Positions 29,702 to 36,871 of a stretch of 49,362 nt of DNA are shown piece after piece; position 1 is the stretch's first letter; each line of letters starts with the position of its first letter. A program made the translations under genes and the position numbers. The stretch is from the IMG/VR virus record IMGVR_UViG_3300042540_001192, positions 1 to 49,362 of that record; one strand, given 5' to 3'. Under the pieces are notes generated by a model. That model ran no database searches, was not told the origin of the DNA, and saw only the letters and a list, made by a program, of their open reading frames with translations. Source of the DNA: a virus.

Positions 29702-30551
29702 TCCAGACCGCTATGTAGCGGCAGCCAGGGTTCAGGTACATCTGGTAGCCGGCCTGCCGCATCCGCCGGTGGTGTGGGACGTGCTCGCAGTCCTCGCCCG
29801 AGTAGCCGCCGGCGAGAAACGCCGCCGTCTGGTAGACGGCCAAGCCGCCGAAGGCCGAGTTCATCGGGATCGGCGGCGAGCCGACCGGAGGCAGGAGGTG
29901 CCAAAACCAGTTCATGCCGACCTTCTCGCGGCGGTCGTCCCACCAGTTCAACCGGGCCGCCCAGGCGTCATAGTGCGCGATGCCCTCGGGATACCTCGCC
30001 AGCGAGTAACTCGCCATGCCGCCTGGCTGGAGCGGGCAGCCGGCGACCAGCAGATGGCCCAGCCAGCCGATGCTGTTGAACACGCCGTCGGGCGAGAACC
30101 CGCCGGCCGGGTCGGTGTCAAAGACGATCGTCCACGACGTGTCGGCGGCATTCGCCCGCACCCACTCCAGGCATTTGTTCCGACACAGGGCCAGCCGCTC
30201 CGTCCGCTCCTTCTCAAACCCCCTTGAGTCGATGCCTCCCAGCGTCCCGTGCTCGACCGTCACGCCCGGCTCGATCTCGGCGTACTTGTCCAGCACCGCG
30301 GCCGTCGCGTCCTGGCTGTCGTTCTCGAAGAAGTACATTTTGCAGTCCTTGAACTGCCGCTTCACCATCGTGATCAGCGGCAGCGTGTTCGCCAAGGCCG
30401 GCAGGGAGTTCCGCGCAATCGCAACAATCGCAACGCTCGTGTCCTTCGCCATCGCGATGCCGGCGAGCGTCTTGGCCTCGTAGTCGGCTTGGTAGCCGTC
30501 CTCGACGGGCCAGACCGCCTCCGGCCGCCGCAACTCCATCTCCTCGCTCAT
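29691..30551 (-). CDS. Glycosyltransferase, GT-A type, 286 aa
   Basis: Start ATG 30549-30551, ATGA overlap with the FkbM gene. VAIVAIARNSLPALANTLPL is the first beta-alpha unit, KMYFFENDSQDATAAVLDKY the nucleotide-binding part, and WTIVFDTDPAGG the D-x-D metal motif. GGLAVYQTAAFLAGGYSGED resembles the acceptor loop with acidic ED. It probably transfers a sugar to a phage or host surface structure, with the neighbouring genes. Confidence 0.7.
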   Translation of the reverse strand: MSEEMELRRPEAVWPVEDGYQADYEAKTLAGIAMAKDTSVAIVAIARNSLPALANTLPLITMVKRQFKDCKMYFFENDSQDATAAVLDKYAEIEPGVTVEHGTLGGIDSRGFEKERTERLALCRNKCLEWVRANAADTSWTIVFDTDPAGGFSPDGVFNSIGWLGHLLVAGCPLQPGGMASYSLARYPEGIAHYDAWAARLNWWDDRREKVGMNWFWHLLPPVGSPPIPMNSAFGGLAVYQTAAFLAGGYSGEDCEHVPHHRRMRQAGYQMYLNPGCRYIAVWNDG

Positions 30552-31195
30552 GCAACCTCCTCGCGGGCGGGGATGTAGACCCACAGGTGATTCGGATGAG
30601 CGCCGGGGTTCGGATGCCGCAGCACGCGAATCTTGCTGTAGCCCAGCCGCTCCAACTGCCCACGCACCTCATCGACACGATCGTGAACCTCGATGATCCA
30701 CCGCGTCGAGTCGAACAAGGGCGATACGCTCGCCACGCCGGAGAGCACCTCGTGCTCTGACCCCTCGGTGTCGATCTTGATCAGATCGACCTTGTGGCCC
30801 GGCCAGAGCACCTCGGCCCACTCGGCCACCTGGGCGAGCGTCACGACGCCGACTTTCTTGACCTCGACCGTGGCGACGACCCGCTGGTCGCCGCCGCCGA
30901 TTGGGTGCTCGGGCAGGAGCGACGACTGCCGGTCGTCATCGCGTATGTAGAAATCGGCCGCACCGCAGACCGCGCCGGCCGCCACCGGCAGGAGCAGGGC
31001 GTTGGTCGGGACGCCCAACTGCCGCATCATGCCCCTGGCCCGCCAGTCCGGCTCGAGGGCCACGACCTCGTCGAAATGCGAGGCCATCCACCGCGTCCAG
31101 TCGCCGAGGTTCGCCCCCACGTCGATGGCGACGCGGCGCGGGCCGAGGGCGGCCAGAGTCTGGAACTCTTCAAGAAAAGCTTCTTCGCCTGTCAT
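30548..31195 (-). CDS. FkbM-family methyltransferase
   Basis: 215 aa from ATG 31193-31195. VAIDVGANLGDWTRWM is the SAM-binding motif I, VVALEPDW motif II and VDLIKIDTEGSEHEVLSG the typical FkbM D-x-E-G-x-E. These enzymes O-methylate sugars or side chains. It overlaps glycosyltransferase genes on both sides, so it likely methylates the sugar they add. Confidence 0.82.
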   Translation of the reverse strand: MTGEEAFLEEFQTLAALGPRRVAIDVGANLGDWTRWMASHFDEVVALEPDWRARGMMRQLGVPTNALLLPVAAGAVCGAADFYIRDDDRQSSLLPEHPIGGGDQRVVATVEVKKVGVVTLAQVAEWAEVLWPGHKVDLIKIDTEGSEHEVLSGVASVSPLFDSTRWIIEVHDRVDEVRGQLERLGYSKIRVLRHPNPGAHPNHLWVYIPAREEVA

Positions 31196-31818
31196 CTGAC
31201 AACTTCCTGCAACGCCCGCTGAACCCACCTGATTCGCTCTTCGGCCGGGAAAACGCCGCACGGGTGGCACACCAGATCACCGTGCTCCCAGTAGCCGCCG
31301 ATCTCGTCCCGTGCGTTCGCCGGGCGATTCCAGACGCAAGAGTTGAACGCCCGCTTGTCGGCCACGGTGACGATTCCGGGGTACAGATTCATCCACACGC
31401 CCAGCCAGGTCTGCCAGCCGCAGGCGAAGTCGCGCCACGCCGTATGCGTCGCCGCGACCTGCTCGAACATGAAAATGGTGTTCGGCGTAGACCGGCACAT
31501 GACGCTGCCGCAGTTGATGGGGTTCCAATCCACGATCTTTTCCTCGCAGACCGTGACGTGCGGCCCCAGGGCTTCAAGCGAGTGGATCGGCCTGGTCATG
31601 TTCGTGATCACGGCATCGCAGTCCAAGAGCCAGACCGTGTCAAACCGCCGCAGGTAGTGAATCACGCCCCCCATGTTCTCGCAGGCTTGGTCGTATGGCT
31701 GGTTGTCGATGACCAACGAATAGCCGTGCCGGAGGCAATACTCCAGCTTGTTCGGCACGGTGATGCTGGCAAGTTCTGCGACGTTCGACGACACGCTGGT
31801 GACAACGGCAACGCTCAC
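31192..31818 (-). CDS. Glycosyltransferase (GT34/GMA12-like), 208 aa
   Basis: GTG start at 31816-31818 overlapping the VRR-NUC stop (GTGA). SNVAELASITVPNKLEYCLR and HGYSLVIDNQ, then FDTVWLLDCDAVITNMTRPI with the D-x-D motif, and NCGSVMCRSTPNTIFMFEQV follow the GT34-type plan. GGYWEHGDLVCHPCGVF near the end has the conserved His. It forms the third enzyme of the sugar cassette. Confidence 0.72.
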   Translation of the reverse strand: MSVAVVTSVSSNVAELASITVPNKLEYCLRHGYSLVIDNQPYDQACENMGGVIHYLRRFDTVWLLDCDAVITNMTRPIHSLEALGPHVTVCEEKIVDWNPINCGSVMCRSTPNTIFMFEQVAATHTAWRDFACGWQTWLGVWMNLYPGIVTVADKRAFNSCVWNRPANARDEIGGYWEHGDLVCHPCGVFPAEERIRWVQRALQEVVR

Positions 31819-32099
31819 TCAATCGCCTCCAAAAACTCCCTGGCATCGCCGACACTGCGAACCACCGTCACCGGGCACCCGACCCTGGCAAGTTCCCGCA
31901 TCCGATGCTCCTGCACCCTGGTGGGGTCTTCGCCCGGCCGCTTCACTTCCATCCACGCCGCCCGACCCTCCTTGATCACTAGCACGTCCGGCAAGCCCTT
32001 CAGGGTGAAGGCGTTCCCGTGCGTCTTCATCGCCCACCAGCCGAGGCGGCGGGCCTCGTCCATGACCTTGGCGACGATGGTTCGCTCGAGCGGTGCCAC
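31815..32099 (-). CDS. VRR-NUC domain nuclease
   Basis: 94 aa starting at GTG 32097-32099. KGLPDVLVIKEGRAAWMEVK has the catalytic P-D...E-x-K of the VRR-NUC family, followed by DPTRVQEHRMRELARVG (Q-x-x-x and helix). Stand-alone VRR-NUC proteins are common in phages and are thought to resolve or cleave branched DNA. Confidence 0.85.
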   Translation of the reverse strand: MAPLERTIVAKVMDEARRLGWWAMKTHGNAFTLKGLPDVLVIKEGRAAWMEVKRPGEDPTRVQEHRMRELARVGCPVTVVRSVGDAREFLEAIE

Positions 32100-32126
32100 C
32101 CGTCGATTGTCGCCGACTGCCGCATA

Positions 32127-32474
32127 TCAGTCTAGGGCAGTCATCGCATGATTCCGGTGGTCGAAGCGGAACGAACGCAGCGGCACCTGGCTGCGCCGCC
32201 AGCCCACGCGGCGCCGCTCCTCCTCCTCTGGCGACCACTTCGCCCTCGCAATCGCCGCCCGCTCGGCGATCTCCTCGGGCGTCGGCAGTTCGGCGTCAGA
32301 CGGGCAGGATGTCGCTGCGGCCCTGGCCCGCGGCGGCAGCTTGAACCTGTCCTTCACGATCCAGAACGACCCGTGCCGGATGCCTAACTCCAAACAAATC
32401 TCACGCTCCGGCATCCCCGTCGCCCACAACCTAAACAGCGTCGGCACGTCGAAATCAACGATTCGCTGGCCCAT
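32127..32474 (-). CDS. HTH protein, paralogue of 29393 product, 115 aa
   Basis: VPTLFRLWATGMPEREICLE followed by LGIRHGSFWIVKDRFKLP is the HTH. LPTPEEIAERAAIARAKWSP with EEEERRRVG is the shared second helix. The basic end SFRFDHRNHAMTALD is unique. It overlaps the next gene by one base (TAATG). Likely a phage regulator or DNA-recognition subunit. Confidence 0.6.
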   Translation of the reverse strand: MGQRIVDFDVPTLFRLWATGMPEREICLELGIRHGSFWIVKDRFKLPPRARAAATSCPSDAELPTPEEIAERAAIARAKWSPEEEERRRVGWRRSQVPLRSFRFDHRNHAMTALD

Positions 32475-32749
32475 TACTTAGCCTCCTTGCTCCAACTTTC
32501 CATCAGCCGCAGGCTCAACCGCTGAACCTTGTTTTCGAGACTGCGGGCCTCGGCCTCGGCCTTCCACCGAAGCGCCCGCTCTTGGGTGAGCGCGAGAAGC
32601 AACTCGCCGCTCCGCGACCGCTCGCGCCGCAGCCGGGCCAGCGCCCGCTCCAGGCCACGCTGGGCGCCCCGGCAGCCCTCGCGGGCGCGGTGCCAGAGCA
32701 ACTCGAACTCGTCGGCGGCGGCCCACGCCTCGTCCAGTTCACTCTTCAC
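32474..32749 (-). CDS. Coiled-coil protein, 91 aa
   Basis: Starts at GTG 32747-32749 with GGAG upstream. The whole protein is a charged helix (LDEAWAAADEFELLWHRARE; RALARLRRERSRSGELLLAL; ENKVQRLSLRLMESW) with heptad leucines. No globular domain. Possible adaptor or small oligomerisation factor. Confidence 0.55.
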   Translation of the reverse strand: MKSELDEAWAAADEFELLWHRAREGCRGAQRGLERALARLRRERSRSGELLLALTQERALRWKAEAEARSLENKVQRLSLRLMESWSKEAK

Positions 32750-32954
32750 CGATGTACTCCGTCACCCACTTTGATAGTTGCGTGCTGTAGACTAGCACAC
32801 TCTCCCGCAGCATATGAATGGCAAACGCCAGGCCGTCCGCGCCGGTCTGCCTCGCCAGCACCGCCTGCAACTGCGCCGCCTCGGCGACCATTCGCAGGGA
32901 ATGCTGCATCTCGAGCATTCGGGACAGGGCTTCGTACTTCTCATCGTTGGTCAT
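32739..32954 (-). CDS. Hypothetical helical protein, 71 aa
   Basis: ATG 32952-32954. MTNDEKYEALSRMLEMQHSL, then AEAAQLQAVLARQTGADGLA and VLVYSTQLSKWVTEYIGEE. Three helices. Overlaps the 50-aa gene upstream and the coiled-coil gene downstream. Unknown. Confidence 0.55.
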   Translation of the reverse strand: MTNDEKYEALSRMLEMQHSLRMVAEAAQLQAVLARQTGADGLAFAIHMLRESVLVYSTQLSKWVTEYIGEE

Positions 32955-33093
32955 CCTTGAGCCTCCTGATCTCAGCCAGGAGCCGCAGCACGTCGGCCGC
33001 CAGGGTGCCACTGGTGCCAGTGTACGCGCCGCTGAACCGGCGGGCACGCTGCTCGCACTCGGCGAGGTATGCGTCGGTGAGAGGTTCGCTCAT
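32941..33093 (-). CDS. Small helical protein, 50 aa
   Basis: Short frame from ATG 33091-33093 with GGAGGAAGG upstream: MSEPLTDAYLAECEQRARRF, ending DVLRLLAEIRRLKDDQR. It fills the gap between GNAT and 32739 genes with small overlaps at both ends, which supports translation. Unknown function. Confidence 0.55.
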   Translation of the reverse strand: MSEPLTDAYLAECEQRARRFSGAYTGTSGTLAADVLRLLAEIRRLKDDQR

Positions 33094-33515
33094 GCCTTCC
33101 TCCATCCGCCCTGGCCGTCCCGCTCAAAGAGCACGGGAAAGAAGCCAGCCCGGCGGGCCACGAGCATCATGTGCGGGTGAAATACCGCCACCGCGCAGCC
33201 GTTGTCATAGGTCGCCGAGAACAGCCCGGCCGCCGCGAACGCGGCGATGCCTTGCAGCCGGCGCTCCGGCCGGACGAACGCCTCCAGGGTGTCATACATC
33301 ACCAGGCCGCCGGCCCCGTCGTCGCCGGCCGACCACCGCTCCGTCCTGGCCCAGCCCACGGCGACCTCGTCGGCCCACACGATCGCGATGTGGCCGTCCG
33401 TCTTCGTCTCGACGGCTCCGTGGAAGTCGCTGCCAGGCTTCGTCAGTTCGTCGCGGATGAGCCGACGCATCGAGGCGGCGAGGTCGGCGAGGGGGAGGAC
33501 GGTGCAGGTGATCAT
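33090..33515 (-). CDS. GNAT-like acetyltransferase, 141 aa
   Basis: DTLEAFVRPERRLQGIAAFA has the R-x-x-G-x-A acetyl-CoA loop, preceded by a strand GGLVMYDTLE and followed by NGCAVAVFHPHMMLVARRAG and FFPVLFERD, the usual last part of the fold. Similar proteins occur in phages next to DNA-modification genes, so a nucleobase or protein target is possible. Overlaps neighbours by four bases. Confidence 0.65.
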   Translation of the reverse strand: MITCTVLPLADLAASMRRLIRDELTKPGSDFHGAVETKTDGHIAIVWADEVAVGWARTERWSAGDDGAGGLVMYDTLEAFVRPERRLQGIAAFAAAGLFSATYDNGCAVAVFHPHMMLVARRAGFFPVLFERDGQGGWRKA

Positions 33516-34141
33516 AGGTCGCTGTCCCCCGCAACGGAGGAAACCAGCATGAGACTCTCTTCGGAAGTTTCGCCGTAGCCGAGTGGGCCGATTACTAGCC
33601 CGGTTTTTGACCGACCGTTGTATTTCGGCTCAAGCGTTCGGATGAGTGCGCCCTCGACGTAGTCGAGGTCTGACTTAGGAACGCGAACGAAAAAAGCAGA
33701 GTCGAACGCCTTGTCGCCAATGTGCGCGCCGATCCTGCTAAACACATTAACACTCTGACCGACGTACACGACCTGGCCCTCGTGGCACAGGAAATAAACT
33801 CCGGGGCATCCGACAGACTCGGCAGACTTAATGGAAATCGGAATCAACTTATCGGCCATCGCCCGAAGCGAGAGCGGCGCCGGCGGCGATTCTTGCGTTG
33901 GCGAAATCACGTTCAAAATCGTGATTATCCCGTCGCCCATGTGCCTTCCTTGATGCCTGACAACGAGGTTGTGGTTTACCCACTCTTTCGTTTCCGTGCT
34001 CCCAAACATGATCTCGCCGTCCACTGTGTAGTGAGGCGCAAAACCGCCTTCCGCAAGCTCGACGAGCCGCTCCGCAGACACGACACCGCGCAGTCGGTCT
34101 GACATATCCTCTGGCGATAAAAGGCTTGTTGCTTCAGGCAT
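33512..34141 (-). CDS. GIY-YIG nuclease, 209 aa
   Basis: Residues 110-165 hold the domain: GVYFLCHEGQVVYVGQSVNV then FSRIGAHIGDKAFD and the later EGALIRTLEPKYN with the catalytic Glu and conserved Asn. The N-terminal third (MSDRLRGVVSAERLVELAEG; TKEWVNHNLVVR) reads like a small DNA-binding region. Possible homing endonuclease or repair nuclease. A sequence resembling the 16-bp element (33527-33544) lies antisense at its 3' end. Confidence 0.82.
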   Translation of the reverse strand: MPEATSLLSPEDMSDRLRGVVSAERLVELAEGGFAPHYTVDGEIMFGSTETKEWVNHNLVVRHQGRHMGDGIITILNVISPTQESPPAPLSLRAMADKLIPISIKSAESVGCPGVYFLCHEGQVVYVGQSVNVFSRIGAHIGDKAFDSAFFVRVPKSDLDYVEGALIRTLEPKYNGRSKTGLVIGPLGYGETSEESLMLVSSVAGDSDL

Positions 34142-34142
34142 C

Positions 34143-34310
34143 TCACCCTCCTTTGTGTATCCCGATCCCTATGCACCGCAGCCACGGCCAGACGAGTTCG
34201 TAGTCTTCGTACATGCGGGTCATCCCGTCTTTCGTTTTCTCAATCCGCACCACCCAGTGAACCTGGGGCCACGGCTTCCACGGGCGGCTGGTGATGACGG
34301 AGAGACTCAC
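34143..34310 (-). CDS. Small hypothetical protein, 55 aa
   Basis: GTG 34308-34310 overlaps the stop of the upstream gene (GTGA) and has AGGAGGGGG before it. Trp-rich: SLSVITSRPWKPWPQVHWVV and YEDYELVWPWLRCIGIGIHK. Short beta protein, no known family. Confidence 0.55.
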   Translation of the reverse strand: MSLSVITSRPWKPWPQVHWVVRIEKTKDGMTRMYEDYELVWPWLRCIGIGIHKGG

Positions 34311-34510
34311 TTCCCCCTCCTCCACCCAATCGCCCCAGCCGCGGCCACCGTCTGCGGGTGGTCGCCGAGGCCGACGCGGTCCAAGAGTGTCACGAGCATG
34401 GCAATGTGCTGGCCGCGGCTCACGCTGGCCCTCTTCGCCCTGTCGAACTTCCGCCGTAGCCTCGCGTTGCCGCGGACCTGGCCTCGCAGTTCGTTCAGGT
34501 ACGTCTTCAT
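34307..34510 (-). CDS. Small basic protein, 67 aa
   Basis: ATG 34508-34510. MKTYLNELRGQVRGNARLRR then KFDRAKRASVSRGQHIAMLV and a last strand-turn. Very basic N-terminal half suggests nucleic-acid binding. Its GGAG Shine-Dalgarno is part of the acceptor-stem-like 3' arm of the tRNA-like element just upstream. Confidence 0.6.
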   Translation of the reverse strand: MKTYLNELRGQVRGNARLRRKFDRAKRASVSRGQHIAMLVTLLDRVGLGDHPQTVAAAGAIGWRRGK

Positions 34511-34517
34511 CGTCAAG

Positions 34518-34608
34518 TGCTCCGAGCGGGGGTCGAACCCGCATTTCGGCATTGAAGCCGCGTTCTGCCAGTGCGCGGTGGCTGCCGCCGCGTCCGAACT
34601 ATCGGTGC
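34518..34608 (-). tRNA. tRNA-like element (possible degenerate tRNA, anticodon region CAA)
   Basis: It fills the only 100-base gap of this operon part. Seen: acceptor arms GCACCGA and TCGGAGC with one mismatch and A73; TA at positions 8-9; D-stem GTTC/GAAC with TGGCA in the loop; a perfect T-arm GCGGG-TTCGACC-CCCGC. Unusual: about 30 bases in the D-loop, with their own small GCGG/CCGC hairpin, and a weak anticodon arm (CGGC-TTCAAT-GCCG, six-base loop). No CCA encoded. A degraded tRNA or a regulatory mimic are both possible. Confidence 0.45.
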
Positions 34609-34610
34609 AA

Positions 34611-34853
34611 TCACTTCCCCGCCTCCCACTGGTACACCGCCCGGTCGGGCGTCACCTGCGCGAGCAGGATGTCCACGACGTTCTCGCTGGACAGGCGGAA
34701 GCCCTGGAGCGAGTAGTTGCCGGTCGCGAGGCGGATCGTTCCGGCCGTCTGGCTGGCCGGCTCGACCGAGCCGATGCCGCCGTCAAACGGCCCGCCGATG
34801 TACTCGGGCGAGACGTAGGGCTGCTCCGGCTTGGGGTGCAGTTGGGCGGTCAT
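34611..34853 (-). CDS. Hypothetical protein, 80 aa
   Basis: MTAQLHPKPEQPYVSPEYIG, then GPFDGGIGSVEPASQTAGTI and YSLQGFRLSSENVVDILL. The YIGGPFDGG pattern recurs in small phage proteins of unknown role. ATGA overlap with the 33-aa membrane protein gene. Confidence 0.6.
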   Translation of the reverse strand: MTAQLHPKPEQPYVSPEYIGGPFDGGIGSVEPASQTAGTIRLATGNYSLQGFRLSSENVVDILLAQVTPDRAVYQWEAGK

Positions 34854-34951
34854 TCATCCCCCCAAAACGTCGTTGAACCCAGGCACGTCAAGAACATCGC
34901 CGCGCCGACGATCACGAGCAGCACGGCGATGTTGAGCCAGGTGTGAAGCAT
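34850..34951 (-). CDS. Tiny membrane protein, 33 aa
   Basis: MLHTWLNIAVLLVIVGAAMF followed by LTCLGSTTFWGDE. One membrane helix fills the protein. Overlapping start and stop with both neighbours (TGATG and ATGA) support that it is translated. Confidence 0.6.
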   Translation of the reverse strand: MLHTWLNIAVLLVIVGAAMFLTCLGSTTFWGDE

Positions 34952-35217
34952 CAGTCGAACTCCACCAAGATCGTGACCTCGCCGCGGTCGCGGTTGATCT
35001 CGACCGACGAGGCCGAGAGGTTGGTCAGCAGCAGCCAGAGGTCTTCGTCTTCGGCGGGGGGGATGCCCTCGATGAACTGCACGGCGATCCCCTGCACACC
35101 GTCTCCGACGGCGATACTGATGTCGGAGTCCACGGCGCGGCAGCGCGTCCGCAGAAACTCCTTCAGTTCGTAGACGCCGCCTTGCACAGCCTGGACGGCC
35201 TCAAGCAGAAAGCTCAT
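34951..35217 (-). CDS. Hypothetical protein, 88 aa
   Basis: ATG 35215-35217 with TTGGAGGTGG upstream. SFLLEAVQAVQGGVYELKEF, then DSDISIAVGDGVQGIAVQFI and a last strand VEINRDRGEVTILVEFD. Alpha/beta, acidic. No function recognised. Confidence 0.6.
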   Translation of the reverse strand: MSFLLEAVQAVQGGVYELKEFLRTRCRAVDSDISIAVGDGVQGIAVQFIEGIPPAEDEDLWLLLTNLSASSVEINRDRGEVTILVEFD

Positions 35218-35383
35218 TCGCCACCTCCAAGAGCTTCTGATCCAAGTCGGCATTCACGTCTCGCAGGGCACGGCACAGATTGCGAAGCGCCGCGTTCTCG
35301 TCGCGGAGCCGCTCGTTCTCTCGCTCGAGCGTCTCGGCCACCTCGATGGCCTCGGCGCGACTTCTCCACCAGCGGAAGATCAC
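35201..35383 (-). CDS. Coiled-coil protein, 60 aa
   Basis: Starts at GTG 35381-35383, overlapping the csrA stop (GTGA) with AAGGAGGTGG upstream. Basic N-terminus then a continuous heptad helix (ETLERENERLRDENAALRNL; LDQKLLEVANELSA). Direct coupling to csrA raises the possibility of a functional link. Confidence 0.6.
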   Translation of the reverse strand: MIFRWWRSRAEAIEVAETLERENERLRDENAALRNLCRALRDVNADLDQKLLEVANELSA

Positions 35384-35550
35384 TTCGCCACCTCCTTGGG
35401 CTTGTTGAGCAACTCCTCGCGGGCTATCAGCACCTCGGGCGGTGCCTTGATCGCGAGCCGCACCTGGCCGTCGAACACCTTCGTGACCATGACCTCGATG
35501 TCGCGGCCGATCTGAATCTTCTGCCCGCGGCGGCGGGTGATGACGAGCAT
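35380..35550 (-). CDS. csrA: CsrA/RsmA-type RNA-binding translational regulator
   Basis: 56 aa from ATG 35548-35550. MLVITRRRGQKIQIGRDIEV is the family's first two strands, and QVRLAIKAPPEVLIAREELL carries the RNA-contacting segment with Arg at position 44, as in E. coli CsrA. The dimer binds GGA motifs in hairpin loops, usually over Shine-Dalgarno sites, and blocks or stabilises messages. Its own AAGGAG lies in a perfect hairpin loop (35555-35570), indicating autoregulation. Phage-borne copies are uncommon but known. Confidence 0.9.
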   Translation of the reverse strand: MLVITRRRGQKIQIGRDIEVMVTKVFDGQVRLAIKAPPEVLIAREELLNKPKEVAK

Positions 35551-35554
35551 GATG

Positions 35555-35570
35555 GCTGACTCCTTTCAGC
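35555..35570 (-). promoter_or_regulatory. RBS hairpin of csrA, AAGGAG in loop
   Basis: GCTGA-AAGGAG-TCAGC on the minus strand: a perfect 5-bp stem presents the Shine-Dalgarno of csrA in a six-base loop. This is the expected form of a CsrA autoregulatory site. Confidence 0.7.
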
Positions 35571-35588
35571 GTTGGCGTGGGTAGTAGC

Positions 35589-36278
35589 CTATCCGATCCC
35601 GCATTCCCCGGCAAGAGGAAACATCGTGGCCTGGGTGTCCTCCCTGAACATCCTCGCCTCGCGCTGGTATCGCTTCACCACGATCTCCAGGCACTCGCCG
35701 TAGGTCAGGAACGGAAAGTCCTTGCGGTACTTCATGGCGTCTCGCCACCAGTTGGTGCTGTCGATGCTGTCGATGCGGCGAACGTGGGAGTACGCCCGCA
35801 AAGCCCAGCCGTGGACGTGGAAGTCCTCCGGCACGTTGTCGCAGGCCCACCGGACGAAACGCTCCTTGCCCTGCCTGGGGGGCTTCAGGCCGATGCCGAT
35901 CCAGCGGTTGCGCTCGCCGGCGATTGCGATCAGGTCGCGGAGAAGCTCCGGCGGGTCGGTGTCATGGATGGTGGGGAACCCAAGGGAAAACGATTCGTAG
36001 TTGGCGAGGCTTTTTCGCCAGTCGCCGCCGATGTCGTCGAGGCCAGCGATTGCGTCGGCGTGACCAATCCACCGCTCGGCCCACTCAGAGTAAGCCCCCA
36101 GGTCTATCTGCTTGCCGGTCGTAAACGCCGAGTAGGCGCCGCTGTCGATCAGGAGCCGCCGGTAGGTGTGTTGGTAGCGATCCAGAAACGGGTCGTAGAG
36201 GGCAAACGAGAACAGCACCGGCATCCCGACGGCGTGCTCGGCCTGCTGCTGATTGCCGGGGCTGGCAAGGTAGATCAC
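35589..36278 (-). CDS. dpdA: DpdA-like TGT-fold DNA transglycosylase
   Basis: 229 aa from GTG 36276-36278, overlapping the queC stop (GTGA). VIYLASPGNQQQAEHAVG at the start, then LLIDSGAYSAFTTGKQIDLG with the D-S-G-A-Y-S of phage DpdA/TGT-like proteins, AIAGLDDIGGDWRKSLANYE, and WIGIGLKPPRQGKERF and EDFHVHGWALRAYSHVRRID from the barrel. It should exchange guanine in DNA for a 7-deazaguanine. Next to QueC and QueE, the link to preQ0-type modification is strong. Zinc-site Cys are not evident. Confidence 0.75.
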   Translation of the reverse strand: MIYLASPGNQQQAEHAVGMPVLFSFALYDPFLDRYQHTYRRLLIDSGAYSAFTTGKQIDLGAYSEWAERWIGHADAIAGLDDIGGDWRKSLANYESFSLGFPTIHDTDPPELLRDLIAIAGERNRWIGIGLKPPRQGKERFVRWACDNVPEDFHVHGWALRAYSHVRRIDSIDSTNWWRDAMKYRKDFPFLTYGECLEIVVKRYQREARMFREDTQATMFPLAGECGIG

Positions 36279-36871
36279 GCTCCAGCCTCCCGCCGTTCGA
36301 CGCAGGCACCGCAGGCGCCGCACGGCTCATCGCCGCCCTCGTAGCACGACCAGGCCAGCGAGAAATCCACGCCGGCGGCACGGCCAAGCTCGACGACTTC
36401 GCGGCGCGTCTTGTGGGCGAATGGCGCCTGCAAGCTGGCCCCGCAGCCAGCCGTGACCGCGACTGCCATCGTCTCCAGAAACCTGGGCCGGCAGTCTTGG
36501 TAGACGGCGTGGTCACTGGCGTGGCACCCGATCAGCACAGACTTGTCCCGATGCGTCGATGCCCACGATGCGGCGATAGAAATCATCACGGCGTTCCTGT
36601 TCGGGACGACGGTCGCCGACTGGGCGGGGTCATCGTGCTTTTTGCCGGCGGGGATGACGCCGGCCCCCGTCATCGGGCATGGGGGAAACGCCCCGCTGAT
36701 GTCCACGATCATGTGTCGCCTTTTGTATGCGTCGGCGATGCGCTCTGCGTGCTCGATCTCCCTGGCGTGCTTCTGGCCGTAGAAAAACGTCAGGCACAGC
36801 ACGTCCGTCTTTGCGCACGACGCAAGCATGACAAGGGAGTCGAGGCCGCCGGATAGCAGGATGACGCTCAT
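36275..36871 (-). CDS. queC: QueC, 7-cyano-7-deazaguanine synthase
   Basis: 198 aa from ATG 36869-36871 (ATGA overlap). SVILLSGGLDSLVMLASCA is the PP-loop, AQSATVVPNRNAVMISIAAS is the family's V-P-x-R-N motif, and LAWSCYEGGDEPCGACGACV is the zinc-binding Cys cluster near the end. It turns CDG into preQ0 with ATP and ammonia in the cytoplasm. It is preceded by the 108-aa protein and QueE and followed by DpdA, one tightly coupled operon. Confidence 0.92.
   Translation of the reverse strand: MSVILLSGGLDSLVMLASCAKTDVLCLTFFYGQKHAREIEHAERIADAYKRRHMIVDISGAFPPCPMTGAGVIPAGKKHDDPAQSATVVPNRNAVMISIAASWASTHRDKSVLIGCHASDHAVYQDCRPRFLETMAVAVTAGCGASLQAPFAHKTRREVVELGRAAGVDFSLAWSCYEGGDEPCGACGACVERREAGA

Noticed and set aside
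34518-34608. A normal functional tRNA-Leu(CAA)
   Set aside because: The anticodon arm has only four pairs and a six-base loop, and the D-loop is far too long; listed as tRNA-like only.
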